Of a stretch of DNA of 11,626 bases, positions 1-6,795 are shown piece after piece. Every line of letters begins with the position of its first letter. Within the stretch, counting starts at the first letter, position 1. Below the pieces are notes generated by a model. The model was not told the origin of the DNA and did not search any database. It worked only from the letters and a program-made list of their open reading frames with translations. Both the position numbers and the translations under genes were made by a program. Source of the stretch: CAYTRS01 sp964440305 (GTDB lineage Bacteria > Patescibacteriota > Minisyncoccia > Moranbacterales > JAKLHP01); NCBI GenBank assembly GCA_964440305.1, contig CAYTRS010000018.1, positions 1 through 11,626 of the forward strand, in the 5' to 3' direction.

Positions 1-48
1 AAAAAACATTATACGGAATTAAATTAAGTAATCTAATAAAATAAATCC

Positions 49-69
49 ATAATTCCTGATTCATAATTC
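49..69. repeat. Heptamer array before iscS
   Basis: Three back-to-back 7-base units: ATAATTC, CTGATTC, ATAATTC, one base before the iscS start codon. It replaces any Shine-Dalgarno sequence. Confidence 0.7.
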
Positions 70-70
70 T

Positions 71-1279
71 ATGAAAAAAGTTTACCTAGACTATGCCGCG
101 ACGACTCCTCTGGACAAGGATGTTTTCAAGGCTATGATGCCTTATTTCAAAGATAACTTTGGCAATCCGATGTCAATCCATTCTTTCGGGCGGACTGCCT
201 TGGAAGCGGTTGACAAAGCGCGCAATCAAATTGCCGAATTTTTAAATTGCAATTCTTCAGAGATAATTTTCACTTCCGGAGCGACGGAAAGCAATAATCT
301 GGCAATTAAGGGAACTGTAGACCAATATTACTCTGATTCAAAAAATAACAAGAAACCTCATATAATCACTACTGTTTTTGAGCATAATTGTGTTTTAAAT
401 TCTGTTAAGTTTTTAGAAAAATCAGGGAAGATTGAAGCGACCTATCTTCCAGTTTATAACGATGGAATTATCAAGATTAAAGACGTCAAAAAAGCGATAA
501 GACCCAATACGATTCTAGTTTCAATAATGTATGTCAACAATGAAATCGGAACCGTCCAGCCGATTGAAAAAATAGGCAGTCTAATTAAAAAAATAAATTC
601 CAAGATACCAAATACAAAATACAAGATACTATTTCACACTGACGCGACACAGGCGATAAATTATTTTGATTGCGATGTTGAAAAAATAAATGCGGACCTG
701 CTTTCATTTTCAGGCCACAAAATTTATGGACCGAAAGGAATCGGAGCGTTATATGCCAAAAAGGGAACAGCAATCAAAAGAATTCAAGACGGCGGTGAGC
801 AAGAGGACAACATGCGCGCCGGAACTCACAATGTTCCCGGAATAATAGGATTAGTGCAAGCGCTATCAAAGGTCAAAATTCAAAGGCTAAAAATCAAAGA
901 AATAGAATCGCTTCGTGATTATTTAATAGAAAGAGTTTTGAAAGAAATTCCAAATTCATATCTTAACGGATCAAGAGAAAAAAGATCTCCGGCAAATGCC
1001 AACTTCCGATTTAAGAATGTAGAAGGGGAGAGTCTGGTCCTTGCGCTTGATCTTGCCGGAATTGCCACCTCCACCGGATCGGCCTGTTCGTCTTCAATTC
1101 TTGCTCCATCCCATGTTCTGATGTCGCTGGGACTTAAGCCTGAAGAATCTCACGGAAGTTTACGGTTTTCTTTGGGAAAAGATACCACAAAAGAAGATAT
1201 AAACTACACAGTAAAAAAACTAAAAGAGGTTATAAAAAGATTCAGAAAAATTTCTGGAAATATTCTATCAGAATTTTAA
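71..1279 (+). CDS. iscS: Cysteine desulfurase, NifS/IscS type (class V aminotransferase fold)
   Basis: This PLP enzyme takes sulfur from L-cysteine, forming alanine and an enzyme persulfide that is passed to a scaffold for Fe-S cluster building. The 402 residues match the family length. Visible landmarks are the N-terminal YLDYAATTPL, the TSGATESNN cofactor loop (residues 68-76), FEHN with the PLP-stacking His105, HTDATQ (189-194), SGHK with Schiff-base Lys217, the RAGTHNVPG segment (249-257) and the mobile loop STGSACSSS with catalytic Cys339. The long loop form suggests the NifS/IscS group rather than SufS. The gene directly downstream is the scaffold protein. The ATG abuts a repeat array and has no Shine-Dalgarno. 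Two 28-base heptamer arrays lie in frame, at residues 178-187 and 268-277, outside the catalytic motifs. Whether it is best called iscS or nifS cannot be settled from the sequence alone. Confidence 0.95.
   Translation: MKKVYLDYAATTPLDKDVFKAMMPYFKDNFGNPMSIHSFGRTALEAVDKARNQIAEFLNCNSSEIIFTSGATESNNLAIKGTVDQYYSDSKNNKKPHIITTVFEHNCVLNSVKFLEKSGKIEATYLPVYNDGIIKIKDVKKAIRPNTILVSIMYVNNEIGTVQPIEKIGSLIKKINSKIPNTKYKILFHTDATQAINYFDCDVEKINADLLSFSGHKIYGPKGIGALYAKKGTAIKRIQDGGEQEDNMRAGTHNVPGIIGLVQALSKVKIQRLKIKEIESLRDYLIERVLKEIPNSYLNGSREKRSPANANFRFKNVEGESLVLALDLAGIATSTGSACSSSILAPSHVLMSLGLKPEESHGSLRFSLGKDTTKEDINYTVKKLKEVIKRFRKISGNILSEF
602..629. repeat. Four-unit heptamer array inside iscS
   Basis: Four consecutive 7-base units of the type AARATAC (second unit CAAATAC), first and last identical. 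Translated as residues 178-187, between a helix and the HTDATQ motif. Confidence 0.8.
872..899. repeat. Four-unit degenerate heptamer array inside iscS
   Basis: Units GTCAAAA, TTCAAAG, then two more of the same shape (NYYAAAR-like). Translated as residues 268-277, a basic surface-type segment after the GTHNVPG region. More degenerate than the other arrays. Confidence 0.55.
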
Positions 1280-1303
1280 CAAATACTAATTTAAAAAATC
1301 CCA

Positions 1304-1349
1304 CGGATTCATTCGTGTCATTCGCATGCAATTCGTGGCATTCGTATCG
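1304..1349. repeat. ATTCG repeat between iscS and iscU (uninterrupted copy)
   Basis: Several ATTCG-headed units with a period near 9 bases (ATTCGTGTC, ATTCGTGGC, ATTCGTATC) around a central GCATGC palindrome, ending five bases before the iscU ATG. The same sequence returns in reverse orientation at 10664-10738, where it is interrupted. Confidence 0.8.
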
Positions 1350-1354
1350 CTTAT

Positions 1355-1747
1355 ATGAACTATTCAAAAAAAACACTGAAGCATTTCACCAATCCGAAAA
1401 ACTATGGACAAATGAAAAGCCCCGACGCAGTTGGAACAGTCGGAAATCCGACCTGCGGAGATATTATGAAACTCTATCTCAAAATTTCCAAAAATAAAGA
1501 GGGGATTGAATATATCAAAGATATCAAATTTGAAACGCTGGGATGCGGAGCGGCGATTGCCACGTCTTCAATGGTAACTGAACTTGCCAAGGGTAAGACC
1601 CTATCTGAAGCCCTCAAAATCAACAGAAACGATGTGGCTGATGGCTTGGATGGCCTTCCGCCATTAAAAATACACTGCAGCAACCTGGCAACGGAAGCTT
1701 TGCATAAAGCCATTGATGGATACCTGAAGGGGAGAAAAAGAGAATAA
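1355..1747 (+). CDS. iscU: Fe-S cluster scaffold protein, IscU/NifU N-terminal family
   Basis: Scaffold on which [2Fe-2S] clusters are assembled from persulfide sulfur delivered by the desulfurase encoded 75 bases upstream. The protein is 130 residues, the size of stand-alone IscU. The three conserved cysteines are present: Cys34 in GNPTCGD (with the ligand Asp36), Cys64 in TLGCGAAIA and Cys108 in LPPLKIHCSN. The last motif resembles the LPPVK chaperone-recognition site of IscU. There is no NifU-type C-terminal domain. The ATG at 1355 gives the expected N-terminus (NYSKKTLKHFTNPKNYG); no Shine-Dalgarno is visible because the ATTCG repeat sits immediately upstream. It is probably cotranscribed with the desulfurase and ended by the hairpin at 1794-1831. 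No IscR, IscA, HscA/B or ferredoxin gene lies in the window. Confidence 0.95.
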   Translation: MNYSKKTLKHFTNPKNYGQMKSPDAVGTVGNPTCGDIMKLYLKISKNKEGIEYIKDIKFETLGCGAAIATSSMVTELAKGKTLSEALKINRNDVADGLDGLPPLKIHCSNLATEALHKAIDGYLKGRKRE

Positions 1748-1793
1748 AAAAAATAAAAAATTGAATACATAGAATAAGTCTTGCATATAAGCC

Positions 1794-1831
1794 AAAAGAG
1801 CAGGGCAATGAAGCCATGCTCTTTTTTATTT
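1794..1831 (+). terminator. Intrinsic terminator after iscU
   Basis: Stem AAAAGAGCA/TGCTCTTTT (9 pairs), a G/A mismatch, inner GGC/GCC and a six-base loop, followed by a run of T. It lies 46 bases after the iscU stop. Its A-rich left side could also let it act on minus-strand transcripts. Confidence 0.85.
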
Positions 1832-1874
1832 TCTGGAAAAATGCTTTATTTGAGCCATTTATTGCTATACATAG

Positions 1875-1904
1875 AACGTCGCACAATGTATATTAGACGA
1901 CGTT
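1875..1904. promoter_or_regulatory. Inverted repeat AACGTCG/CGACGTT, role unknown
   Basis: Perfect 7-base arms (1875-1881 and 1898-1904) around a 16-base AT-rich spacer, between two terminators in the converging-gene gap. No T-run follows it. It could be a protein site, a dispersed repeat or an RNA hairpin. Confidence 0.4.
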
Positions 1905-1915
1905 ATACTATTTTA

Positions 1916-1939
1916 AATATGCCTCTTGTAAGGCATATT
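1916..1939 (-). terminator. Hairpin after the C39-domain gene, probable terminator
   Basis: Perfect 9-base arms AATATGCCT/AGGCATATT with a six-base loop, 20 bases past the stop codon on the minus strand, followed by the weak tail TTAAAATA. Likely end of the thpR to C39 transcript; the poor T-run lowers certainty. Confidence 0.6.
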
Positions 1940-1959
1940 CAGTATACTTCCGCTTAAAA

Positions 1960-3252
1960 TCATTTTTTATGATAAATTATCATCTGATCAATCACAGTAC
2001 CACTATCCTTCCCCACTTTCCCCACTAGCGCCCGCGACGTATCCAGATAAATATTGGATCCGAAGTACGGATCATGCACCACATATTTTCCTTTTGAAGT
2101 TTTATTATGAATGACCACGTAGTGCCCTCCCCCACCGTTCGTTTTTTTGATGTAGGCGATTACGGGATTTTCTTTTTTAAGCTCGCTATCAACAGTGCCC
2201 CAGCTTATGTTTCCGTGATTTGACGAAGATGCCAAATTTATTTTTGCGTCTTTCCAGCTTCCGTTGAAATCCCAATTGATAAGATCCCAGGAATATATGG
2301 ATTTGTCCGCCAGAGATTTGGGCGTGATTTTTCCGCCGTGGTAAGTTGAAACCATCGCGACGGATGTTACCGCACATCCCCAGTCTTTCATCAAGCTCCT
2401 TGAGTTCCCAATGTTTTCATTGGCCCACCGGGGGTCCTTTTGGGAATAATACCAGTCCGTCGAAGCATAACTATCCTTCGGCGGCTTTTCATAAGCATCC
2501 GCAGAAAGGCCCATAGAAGTGCTCAATTCGTCAATCTGCAACAGTTCCATTTTTTGTTCTTCAATTTTTTCCAAAAGCTTTTGATATTTGCTTTCTTCTC
2601 CCTGGGTTTTTCTAAAAAGAAGTTCTTTCTGTTCCTGATTGCTTTCTAAAAGCGAAACCTTCTCTTCCAGCTTAAAAGAAAGATCAAGCACGTCTTCTTT
2701 TTTCTTTTCTAGAACATCTCTTTCCTTTTCCAGTGCATCTTTCATTGACTTGACGTTTCCGATTATTTCTTCCACCTTATTTTTTGTCTGCGCCAGCCCG
2801 CTTTCCTTGAACATAAACGAGGGATACTTCGCGCTTCCCAAGAGATTAAGGACAAAATAATCCTGCTTGTTGGCATAATACGACTGAATAAGCTCTATTA
2901 GAATCTTTTTCTGGCTTTCAATGGTTTTTTGCTTTTCTTCTATTGCGCCCTTGATCCTAAGTATTTGCTCGTTGATATTTTTTATTTCCGCTTTTTTCAC
3001 TTTTATTTCCGTATCCAGCTTTCCCGCTTCGGCTTCAATGATTTCAATCTGATTGGACAATGTCTGTTGCTGTTTTTTCTTTATTTCTATTATCTCCTTA
3101 TAGACATCTGCTTTCTTTTCCAGTTCTTCTATTTTTTCCTTAACGTCATCCTCCGCTTTGCTGTTCCTGACATAGAAAAAAGCCAGCATTGCCGGCACTA
3201 CTGCCAATAATATGACCCAAAAAATTATTTTTTTGTTTTTCATTATTTCCAT
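1960..3252 (-). CDS. Membrane-anchored PcsB/EnvC-like coiled-coil protein with C39-type peptidase domain
   Basis: A likely cell-envelope protein of 430 residues. Residues 9-28 form one hydrophobic segment after MKNKK, a signal anchor or signal peptide. Residues about 33-245 are an almost continuous charged coiled coil with a hairpin turn around 124-150; the turn (YYANKQDYFVLNLLGSAKYPSFMF) resembles the coiled-coil hinge of PcsB and EnvC division-associated murein hydrolases. The C-terminal domain (about 264-430) looks like the C39-like peptidase_C39_2 family: DWGCAVTSVAM with putative catalytic Cys293, GGGGHYVV with His377 and HDPYFG with Asp394. From the fold it may cut peptidoglycan peptides or another extracellular peptide bond; the substrate is unknown. 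The start at 3252 has AAGGA four bases upstream, the clearest Shine-Dalgarno in this cluster; an ATG three codons later is an alternative. It starts 12 bases after the gltX stop and is the last gene of the minus-strand cluster. Confidence 0.85.
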   Translation of the reverse strand: MEIMKNKKIIFWVILLAVVPAMLAFFYVRNSKAEDDVKEKIEELEKKADVYKEIIEIKKKQQQTLSNQIEIIEAEAGKLDTEIKVKKAEIKNINEQILRIKGAIEEKQKTIESQKKILIELIQSYYANKQDYFVLNLLGSAKYPSFMFKESGLAQTKNKVEEIIGNVKSMKDALEKERDVLEKKKEDVLDLSFKLEEKVSLLESNQEQKELLFRKTQGEESKYQKLLEKIEEQKMELLQIDELSTSMGLSADAYEKPPKDSYASTDWYYSQKDPRWANENIGNSRSLMKDWGCAVTSVAMVSTYHGGKITPKSLADKSIYSWDLINWDFNGSWKDAKINLASSSNHGNISWGTVDSELKKENPVIAYIKKTNGGGGHYVVIHNKTSKGKYVVHDPYFGSNIYLDTSRALVGKVGKDSGTVIDQMIIYHKK

Positions 3253-3264
3253 TTATCCTTATTT

Positions 3265-4767
3265 TTAGCCAATTTTCTTAAGGGCTTTTTCTATTCTTGC
3301 AAGACTCTCCTCTTTTCCCAAAACCCAGGCGACTTCAAAAGGGGATGGAGATTTTTGCGCTCCGGTAAGCGCTGTGCGCAGGGGCCACAAAAATTCTCCA
3401 CGCTTCTCCCCTGCCGCTTCCATCAAAATTTTTTCCAAATTTTCCTTCGTCCAATTTCTATCGGAAATATTTCCCAAAATTTCTTTTGCTTTTTGAAGCT
3501 GGTTTTTTAGTTCGGGGTCTTGCATATTTTTCCAAGAAAGCAGGTTTTTGTCATATTCCGTTTCTTCAAAAAAGAACCTGTTGCTCTCCCCCACTTCTGA
3601 AAGTTTTGTGAGTCTCTCTTTCTCCACTGACAAAACTTTTTTGAGATATTCTTTCGTCTTGAAATTTTTCGGAGCTTTCACGAAAAAATCTTTCTGCTCA
3701 AAAAATTTCAAAGACTCTTTATACAATTTCTCAACGGTCATTTTTTTGACATATTCGCAGTTTAGCCAATCCAATTTTTTGATGTCAAAAACCGCGCCGG
3801 ATTTGTGGACTTTCTGAAGGTCAAAATTTTGAATCAGCTCTTCCAGGGAAAAAATTTCCTGCACGCTTCCCTTCCCCGGATTCCACCCCAAAAGCGCCAC
3901 GAAATTTATTATCGCATCTTTCAAATATCCTTTCTGAATGTAATCTTCCACTGAAACATCTCCTTGTCGCTTGGACAATTTTGACCTGTCGGAATTTAGG
4001 AGCAATGGCAAATGGGCGATTTCCGGAACTTTCCAGCCGAAATTCTCATAAAGCTGGATATATTTCGGAGTGCTGGAGATATATTCTTCTCCTCTCATAA
4101 TATGCGAGATTTCCATCAAATGATCGTCAACTACATTGGCAAAATTGTAAGTCGGATATCCATCCGATTTCAAAAGAACCTGGTCGTCCAAGAGGTCATT
4201 CTTTATTGCCACTTTTCCGCGAATGATGTCTTCATATTCCGTGAATCCTTCGGTGTTTATTTTCTGCCGAACTACATATTTTTCTCCGCTTTTTATTATT
4301 TTCTCCGTTTCTTCCTTGGAAAGTTTGAGGCAAGTGCGATCATACATTGGAGCTTGCTTTTTCTCCAGTTGCTTTTTTCTCATTTCTTCCAGCCTCTCCG
4401 GAGAACAGAAACAATAATAAGCGTTTCCTTTTTTCACAAGCTCTTCGGCATATTTCTTATAAATTTCTAAGCGTTCAGATTGAACATACGGTCCGAAATT
4501 TCCTTTTTCAACAACCTTTCCATTTTCAACATAAACTCCTTCCGAATAATCAAAACCCGCCCAACTTAAAATGCGGATTAATTTTTCCAAAGAATCCTTC
4601 ACATATCTTTTCTGGTCCGTATCTTCCACTCGCAACAAAAAAGTTCCGTTGTTCTTTTTCGCGAAAAGATATGTATAAAGAGCCGTGCGGAAATTTCCCA
4701 CATGCATATATCCCGTCGGCGACGGAGCGAAACGGACACGAATTTTTCTTTCTGATTCCATCAACAT
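3265..4767 (-). CDS. gltX: Glutamyl-tRNA synthetase
   Basis: Class I aminoacyl-tRNA synthetase that charges tRNA(Glu) with glutamate in the cytoplasm. From the second in-frame ATG (4761) the protein is 498 residues, the normal size. Visible motifs, numbered from that ATG, are FAPSPTGYMHVGN with the HIGH-type element (20-23), RVEDTDQKR (44-52), a CFC pair plus Cys144 that may be remains of the zinc site, the QLYENFGW region, and KLSKR (261-265) as the KMSKS loop. The C-terminus (LRTALTGAQKSPSPFEVAWVLGKEE region) is the anticodon-binding helical domain. An open frame reaches a GTG at 4830, but those extra residues overlap the upstream gene and do not resemble the family; the ATG pair at 4767/4761 is preferred, 8 bases after the upstream stop. 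Absence of a GlnRS gene cannot be judged here, so its tRNA(Gln) discrimination is open. Confidence 0.96.
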   Translation of the reverse strand: MLMESERKIRVRFAPSPTGYMHVGNFRTALYTYLFAKKNNGTFLLRVEDTDQKRYVKDSLEKLIRILSWAGFDYSEGVYVENGKVVEKGNFGPYVQSERLEIYKKYAEELVKKGNAYYCFCSPERLEEMRKKQLEKKQAPMYDRTCLKLSKEETEKIIKSGEKYVVRQKINTEGFTEYEDIIRGKVAIKNDLLDDQVLLKSDGYPTYNFANVVDDHLMEISHIMRGEEYISSTPKYIQLYENFGWKVPEIAHLPLLLNSDRSKLSKRQGDVSVEDYIQKGYLKDAIINFVALLGWNPGKGSVQEIFSLEELIQNFDLQKVHKSGAVFDIKKLDWLNCEYVKKMTVEKLYKESLKFFEQKDFFVKAPKNFKTKEYLKKVLSVEKERLTKLSEVGESNRFFFEETEYDKNLLSWKNMQDPELKNQLQKAKEILGNISDRNWTKENLEKILMEAAGEKRGEFLWPLRTALTGAQKSPSPFEVAWVLGKEESLARIEKALKKIG

Positions 4768-4775
4768 TAAAAAAA

Positions 4776-5177
4776 TTATTGTTCGCTTTCCTCTTTTCTC
4801 TTTCTGATGATGCTCCAATGAACAAGGCACACCGGCAATGCGATAACCACCATAGTCAGAGCGTCAACCAACCTGTTTTCTCTTGATGCTTTCACGCACT
4901 TATCACCGGAATTGTTTTTCCTCCAATTCTGATAGTCATTCAACAGATTGTCTATTTGTTGTTTTTGTTCTTCACTTGTTCCGTCCGATTTCCGAATGTC
5001 ATACAAAGGCGGTTGCTGGTTGCAGTCCCAATAGCTCCTTTTTTCCGCTTCCGGAAAAAATGCGGCCTTAAGTCCGGTGTTTATTATTATTCCTGTTCCA
5101 ATTGCGGAAAACAAAAGACTTACTGCTACCGCAACATACAGATAAATGGTCTGAATTAACTTTGTTTTTGTTGCCAT
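4776..5177 (-). CDS. Small two-TM membrane protein, possibly DUF5671-like
   Basis: An uncharacterised membrane protein of 133 residues. Residues about 10-33 and 103-124 are hydrophobic membrane segments. The Lys-rich N-terminus (ATKTK) and the RKRKEE C-terminal tail suggest both ends are cytoplasmic, leaving a polar loop of about 70 residues outside. That loop has Cys52 and Cys94, which could form a disulfide. The second segment ends in LPVCLVHWSIIRKRK; a G/ALP...HW pattern at the end of a membrane helix is what I recall from DUF5671-type proteins, but this assignment is from memory and uncertain. The gene sits 8 bases from both neighbours (glycosyltransferase and gltX), so it is almost certainly cotranscribed with them. 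No Shine-Dalgarno is visible. Function unknown. Confidence 0.75.
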   Translation of the reverse strand: MATKTKLIQTIYLYVAVAVSLLFSAIGTGIIINTGLKAAFFPEAEKRSYWDCNQQPPLYDIRKSDGTSEEQKQQIDNLLNDYQNWRKNNSGDKCVKASRENRLVDALTMVVIALPVCLVHWSIIRKRKEESEQ

Positions 5178-5185
5178 ATATTTTT

Positions 5186-5881
5186 TTAGTTAAAAATAAC
5201 TTTTATTGGAAAAATGATAACGGCTCGGAAAATCCTTCCTATTCTCTGCGGTTGCAAAATCAACCTCCAGAGCCATTCCAGCCCGATTTTCCTCATCCAA
5301 AGCGGGGATCTTCTGATTTTTCCTGAAATACAATCAAAACTGCCGCCTACTCCGACCGCTATTCCTATTATATCATCTTTGAGATTATTGAGAAACCTCT
5401 CTTGATAAGGAGCGCCGAAATTGCAAAATATTAGCTGGTAGCTGGTAGCTTGTAGCTTGTAGCTTGAAATGTGAGGTTCAATATCCACTCCACTTATATC
5501 TAAATTAGGATGAGATTTCTTAATTGCTTTGGCGGTTTTTTTCCAAATGCTCAATCCCCTGCTGTTGGCGACTAAAAATATTTTCACTTTCTTTTTTTCC
5601 GCGATTTTGAGAATTTCTTCCATCAAATCCACTCCCGGAAATCTCGCTTTGAGCTTCTCTCCCTTTTTCCAAAAAGCAAAATTGATTCCCGTTCCATCTG
5701 CAACGTTCAAATCGCAGGAATTTAAAATTTCCCTATATCCCCTATCCCCTTGAGCCTTGAGGATAATTTCCGGATTTATCGTGGCGATCTGGTGGAATTT
5801 TCCGTCAGCCAAAAAACTCTCTATTTTCTGTAGAATTTCTTCCCTTGAAAAGTTATCAACACGGACACCAAGAATGAACAT
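5186..5881 (-). CDS. WecG/TagA/CpsF family glycosyltransferase
   Basis: Family GT26 enzymes transfer N-acetylmannosamine(uronic acid) or a similar sugar to a lipid-linked intermediate at the inner membrane face, in teichoic acid or exopolysaccharide synthesis. Visible motifs, numbered from the ATG at 5881, are ILGVRVDN at the N-terminus, ATINPE (33-38), ADGTGI with the probable catalytic Asp62, RFPGVDL (80-86), GAPYQERF (156-163), a GVGGSFDCISGKIRRSP block and EWLWRL with a basic, hydrophobic C-terminal tail that may touch the membrane. Length, 231 residues, is typical. The frame extends upstream to a TTG at 5917, but those codons come from the repeat spacer and the ATG gives the family N-terminus. 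A five-unit heptamer array is translated just before the GAPYQE motif. Donor and acceptor cannot be told from the sequence. Confidence 0.92.
   Translation of the reverse strand: MFILGVRVDNFSREEILQKIESFLADGKFHQIATINPEIILKAQGDRGYREILNSCDLNVADGTGINFAFWKKGEKLKARFPGVDLMEEILKIAEKKKVKIFLVANSRGLSIWKKTAKAIKKSHPNLDISGVDIEPHISSYKLQATSYQLIFCNFGAPYQERFLNNLKDDIIGIAVGVGGSFDCISGKIRRSPLWMRKIGLEWLWRLILQPQRIGRIFRAVIIFPIKVIFN
5432..5466. repeat. Five-unit heptamer array inside the glycosyltransferase gene
   Basis: Five perfect-length units in plus-strand reading: TAGCTGG twice, then TAGCTTG three times. On the coding strand it is translated as SSYKLQATSYQL, directly before the conserved IFCNFGAPYQE stretch, where family members usually have the helix leading into that strand. 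Confidence 0.85.
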
Positions 5882-6006
5882 TGACGGTAATTTCAAATTA
5901 TAAATTTCCAATGTCAAATCAATATCAAATGACTAAATGACAAATATTTGAACTTTGGATTTAGGATTTTATTGGAAATTGGAAATTTGACATTTGTCAT
6001 TGGGAT
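5882..6006. repeat. Repeat-filled, foldable spacer between thpR and the glycosyltransferase
   Basis: This spacer holds TTGGAAA twice in tandem (5972-5985), followed by TTTGACA and TTTGTCA, again in 7-base steps. It is also an imperfect palindrome: 5902-5911 pairs with 5979-5988 (10 of 10) and 5885-5890 with 6007-6012 (6 of 6). No gene or Shine-Dalgarno is seen. Confidence 0.65.
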
Positions 6007-6549
6007 TTACCGTAATTTGCATATTTCCATCGGCACATATTTCCTTTTCCCATCTTCAAAAACGCTTTCAAAAACAACCAAGCTTTCCACCGGGATGAAA
6101 GCGTCAAACTTTTCCTCTATTTCCGGCTTCGGAGAAATTTCCTCCCATTTGTTTTTGCGGATTCTTCCCAAAGTGATGTGCGGGCGGAAAGCCCTTTTTT
6201 CGGTGGAAAAAATTCCCAGTTTCTTTTCCACGCTTTCCTCAAGATTTTTAAGCTCTTCGCTAGCGTCCCCGATTGCCCAAATCATTTTTGCTTTTTCCGT
6301 GTTCGGACCCAGCGCGATTTTTCGAAAGCGGATGTCAAAAGAATCGCTTTTTCCCGCCAGCGCTTTCATTTTTCCGCAGATTTCCGAAATGGTATCGTCG
6401 TCAAGATAGCCCAGAAACTGCAAAGTCACGTGAAAATTATCCTCATTCGCCCACAACACGGGCAGATCCTGCCATTTTTCAATCTTTTGGGAAAGCCTTT
6501 TTTTGACCGATGTCGGCAAATCAATGCCGATAAAAACCTTTCTTTGCAT
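6007..6549 (-). CDS. thpR: RNA 2',3'-cyclic phosphodiesterase (2H phosphoesterase, 2'-5' RNA ligase family)
   Basis: A 2H-superfamily enzyme expected to open 2',3'-cyclic phosphates on RNA ends, leaving 2'-phosphates; the family was first named for 2'-5' RNA ligation. The protein is 180 residues, the normal length. Both signature motifs are present: FHVTLQFLG with His40 and Thr42, and RPHITLGRIR with His124 and Thr126, which face each other in the active site. The N-terminus (QRKVFIGIDLP) is also typical. It has its own probable promoter (TTGATT, 16 bases, TAGAAT) with the -10 box only 7 bases before the ATG and no Shine-Dalgarno, so a leaderless or nearly leaderless mRNA is likely. It is the first gene of the minus-strand run, separated from the glycosyltransferase by a 125-base repeat spacer. 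The physiological RNA target is unknown. Confidence 0.93.
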   Translation of the reverse strand: MQRKVFIGIDLPTSVKKRLSQKIEKWQDLPVLWANEDNFHVTLQFLGYLDDDTISEICGKMKALAGKSDSFDIRFRKIALGPNTEKAKMIWAIGDASEELKNLEESVEKKLGIFSTEKRAFRPHITLGRIRKNKWEEISPKPEIEEKFDAFIPVESLVVFESVFEDGKRKYVPMEICKLR

Positions 6550-6556
6550 ATGTTCA

Positions 6557-6584
6557 ATTCTACTAAACCTCAGGGATTAATCAA
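6557..6584 (-). promoter_or_regulatory. Probable thpR promoter
   Basis: TTGATT, 16-base spacer, TAGAAT (4 of 6 and 5 of 6 to consensus); the -10 ends 7 bases before the ATG, so the RNA would have almost no leader. Confidence 0.55.
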
Positions 6585-6630
6585 ATAATTGAAAAAATAT
6601 ACTGGCAAAATAAAAAACCGCAAATCCGGC

Positions 6631-6703
6631 TTTCAAATTTCCAAATCTCAAATTCCCTACCTTATAAACCTGATGAACCTTATAACTTTAAGAACTTTAT
6701 AAC
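6631..6703. repeat. Short-period repeats upstream of thpR (7- then 9-base period)
   Basis: 6631-6659 has TTTCAAA-like units of 7-8 bases. 6659-6703 has five 9-base units: ACCTTATAA, ACCTGATGA, ACCTTATAA, CTTTAAGAA, CTTTATAAC. They lie between the terminator of the 179-aa gene and the thpR promoter. Confidence 0.7.
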
Positions 6704-6734
6704 CCGAATTTATTTCAGGACCTCCAGACACACG

Positions 6735-6773
6735 ACAAAAAACAAAAGGCGATACAATGAGAATGTACCGCCC
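6735..6773 (-). terminator. Intrinsic terminator of the 179-residue gene
   Basis: On the minus strand GGCGGTACA pairs with TGTATCGCC (8 Watson-Crick pairs plus one G-U), seven-base loop, then TTTTGTTTTTTG. It starts 23 bases after the stop codon. Confidence 0.85.
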
Positions 6774-6795
6774 ACAGAGCACTTTAACTTTTTAG

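Noticed and set aside
1315..1497. 60-residue frame starting in the ATTCG repeat
   Set aside because: It overlaps iscU in another frame and its first codons are repeat DNA.
4768..4830. GTG-started N-terminal extension of gltX
   Set aside because: It would overlap the stop of the upstream gene by 55 bases, and the added residues do not resemble any synthetase N-terminus; ATGs at 4767 and 4761 fit better.
4012..4886. Open frames of 152 and 179 residues on the plus strand opposite gltX
   Set aside because: Both are antisense to conserved synthetase motifs and have no family features or start signals.
5882..5917. TTG-started extension of the glycosyltransferase
   Set aside because: The extra 12 codons are part of the repeat spacer; the ATG at 5881 gives the normal family N-terminus.
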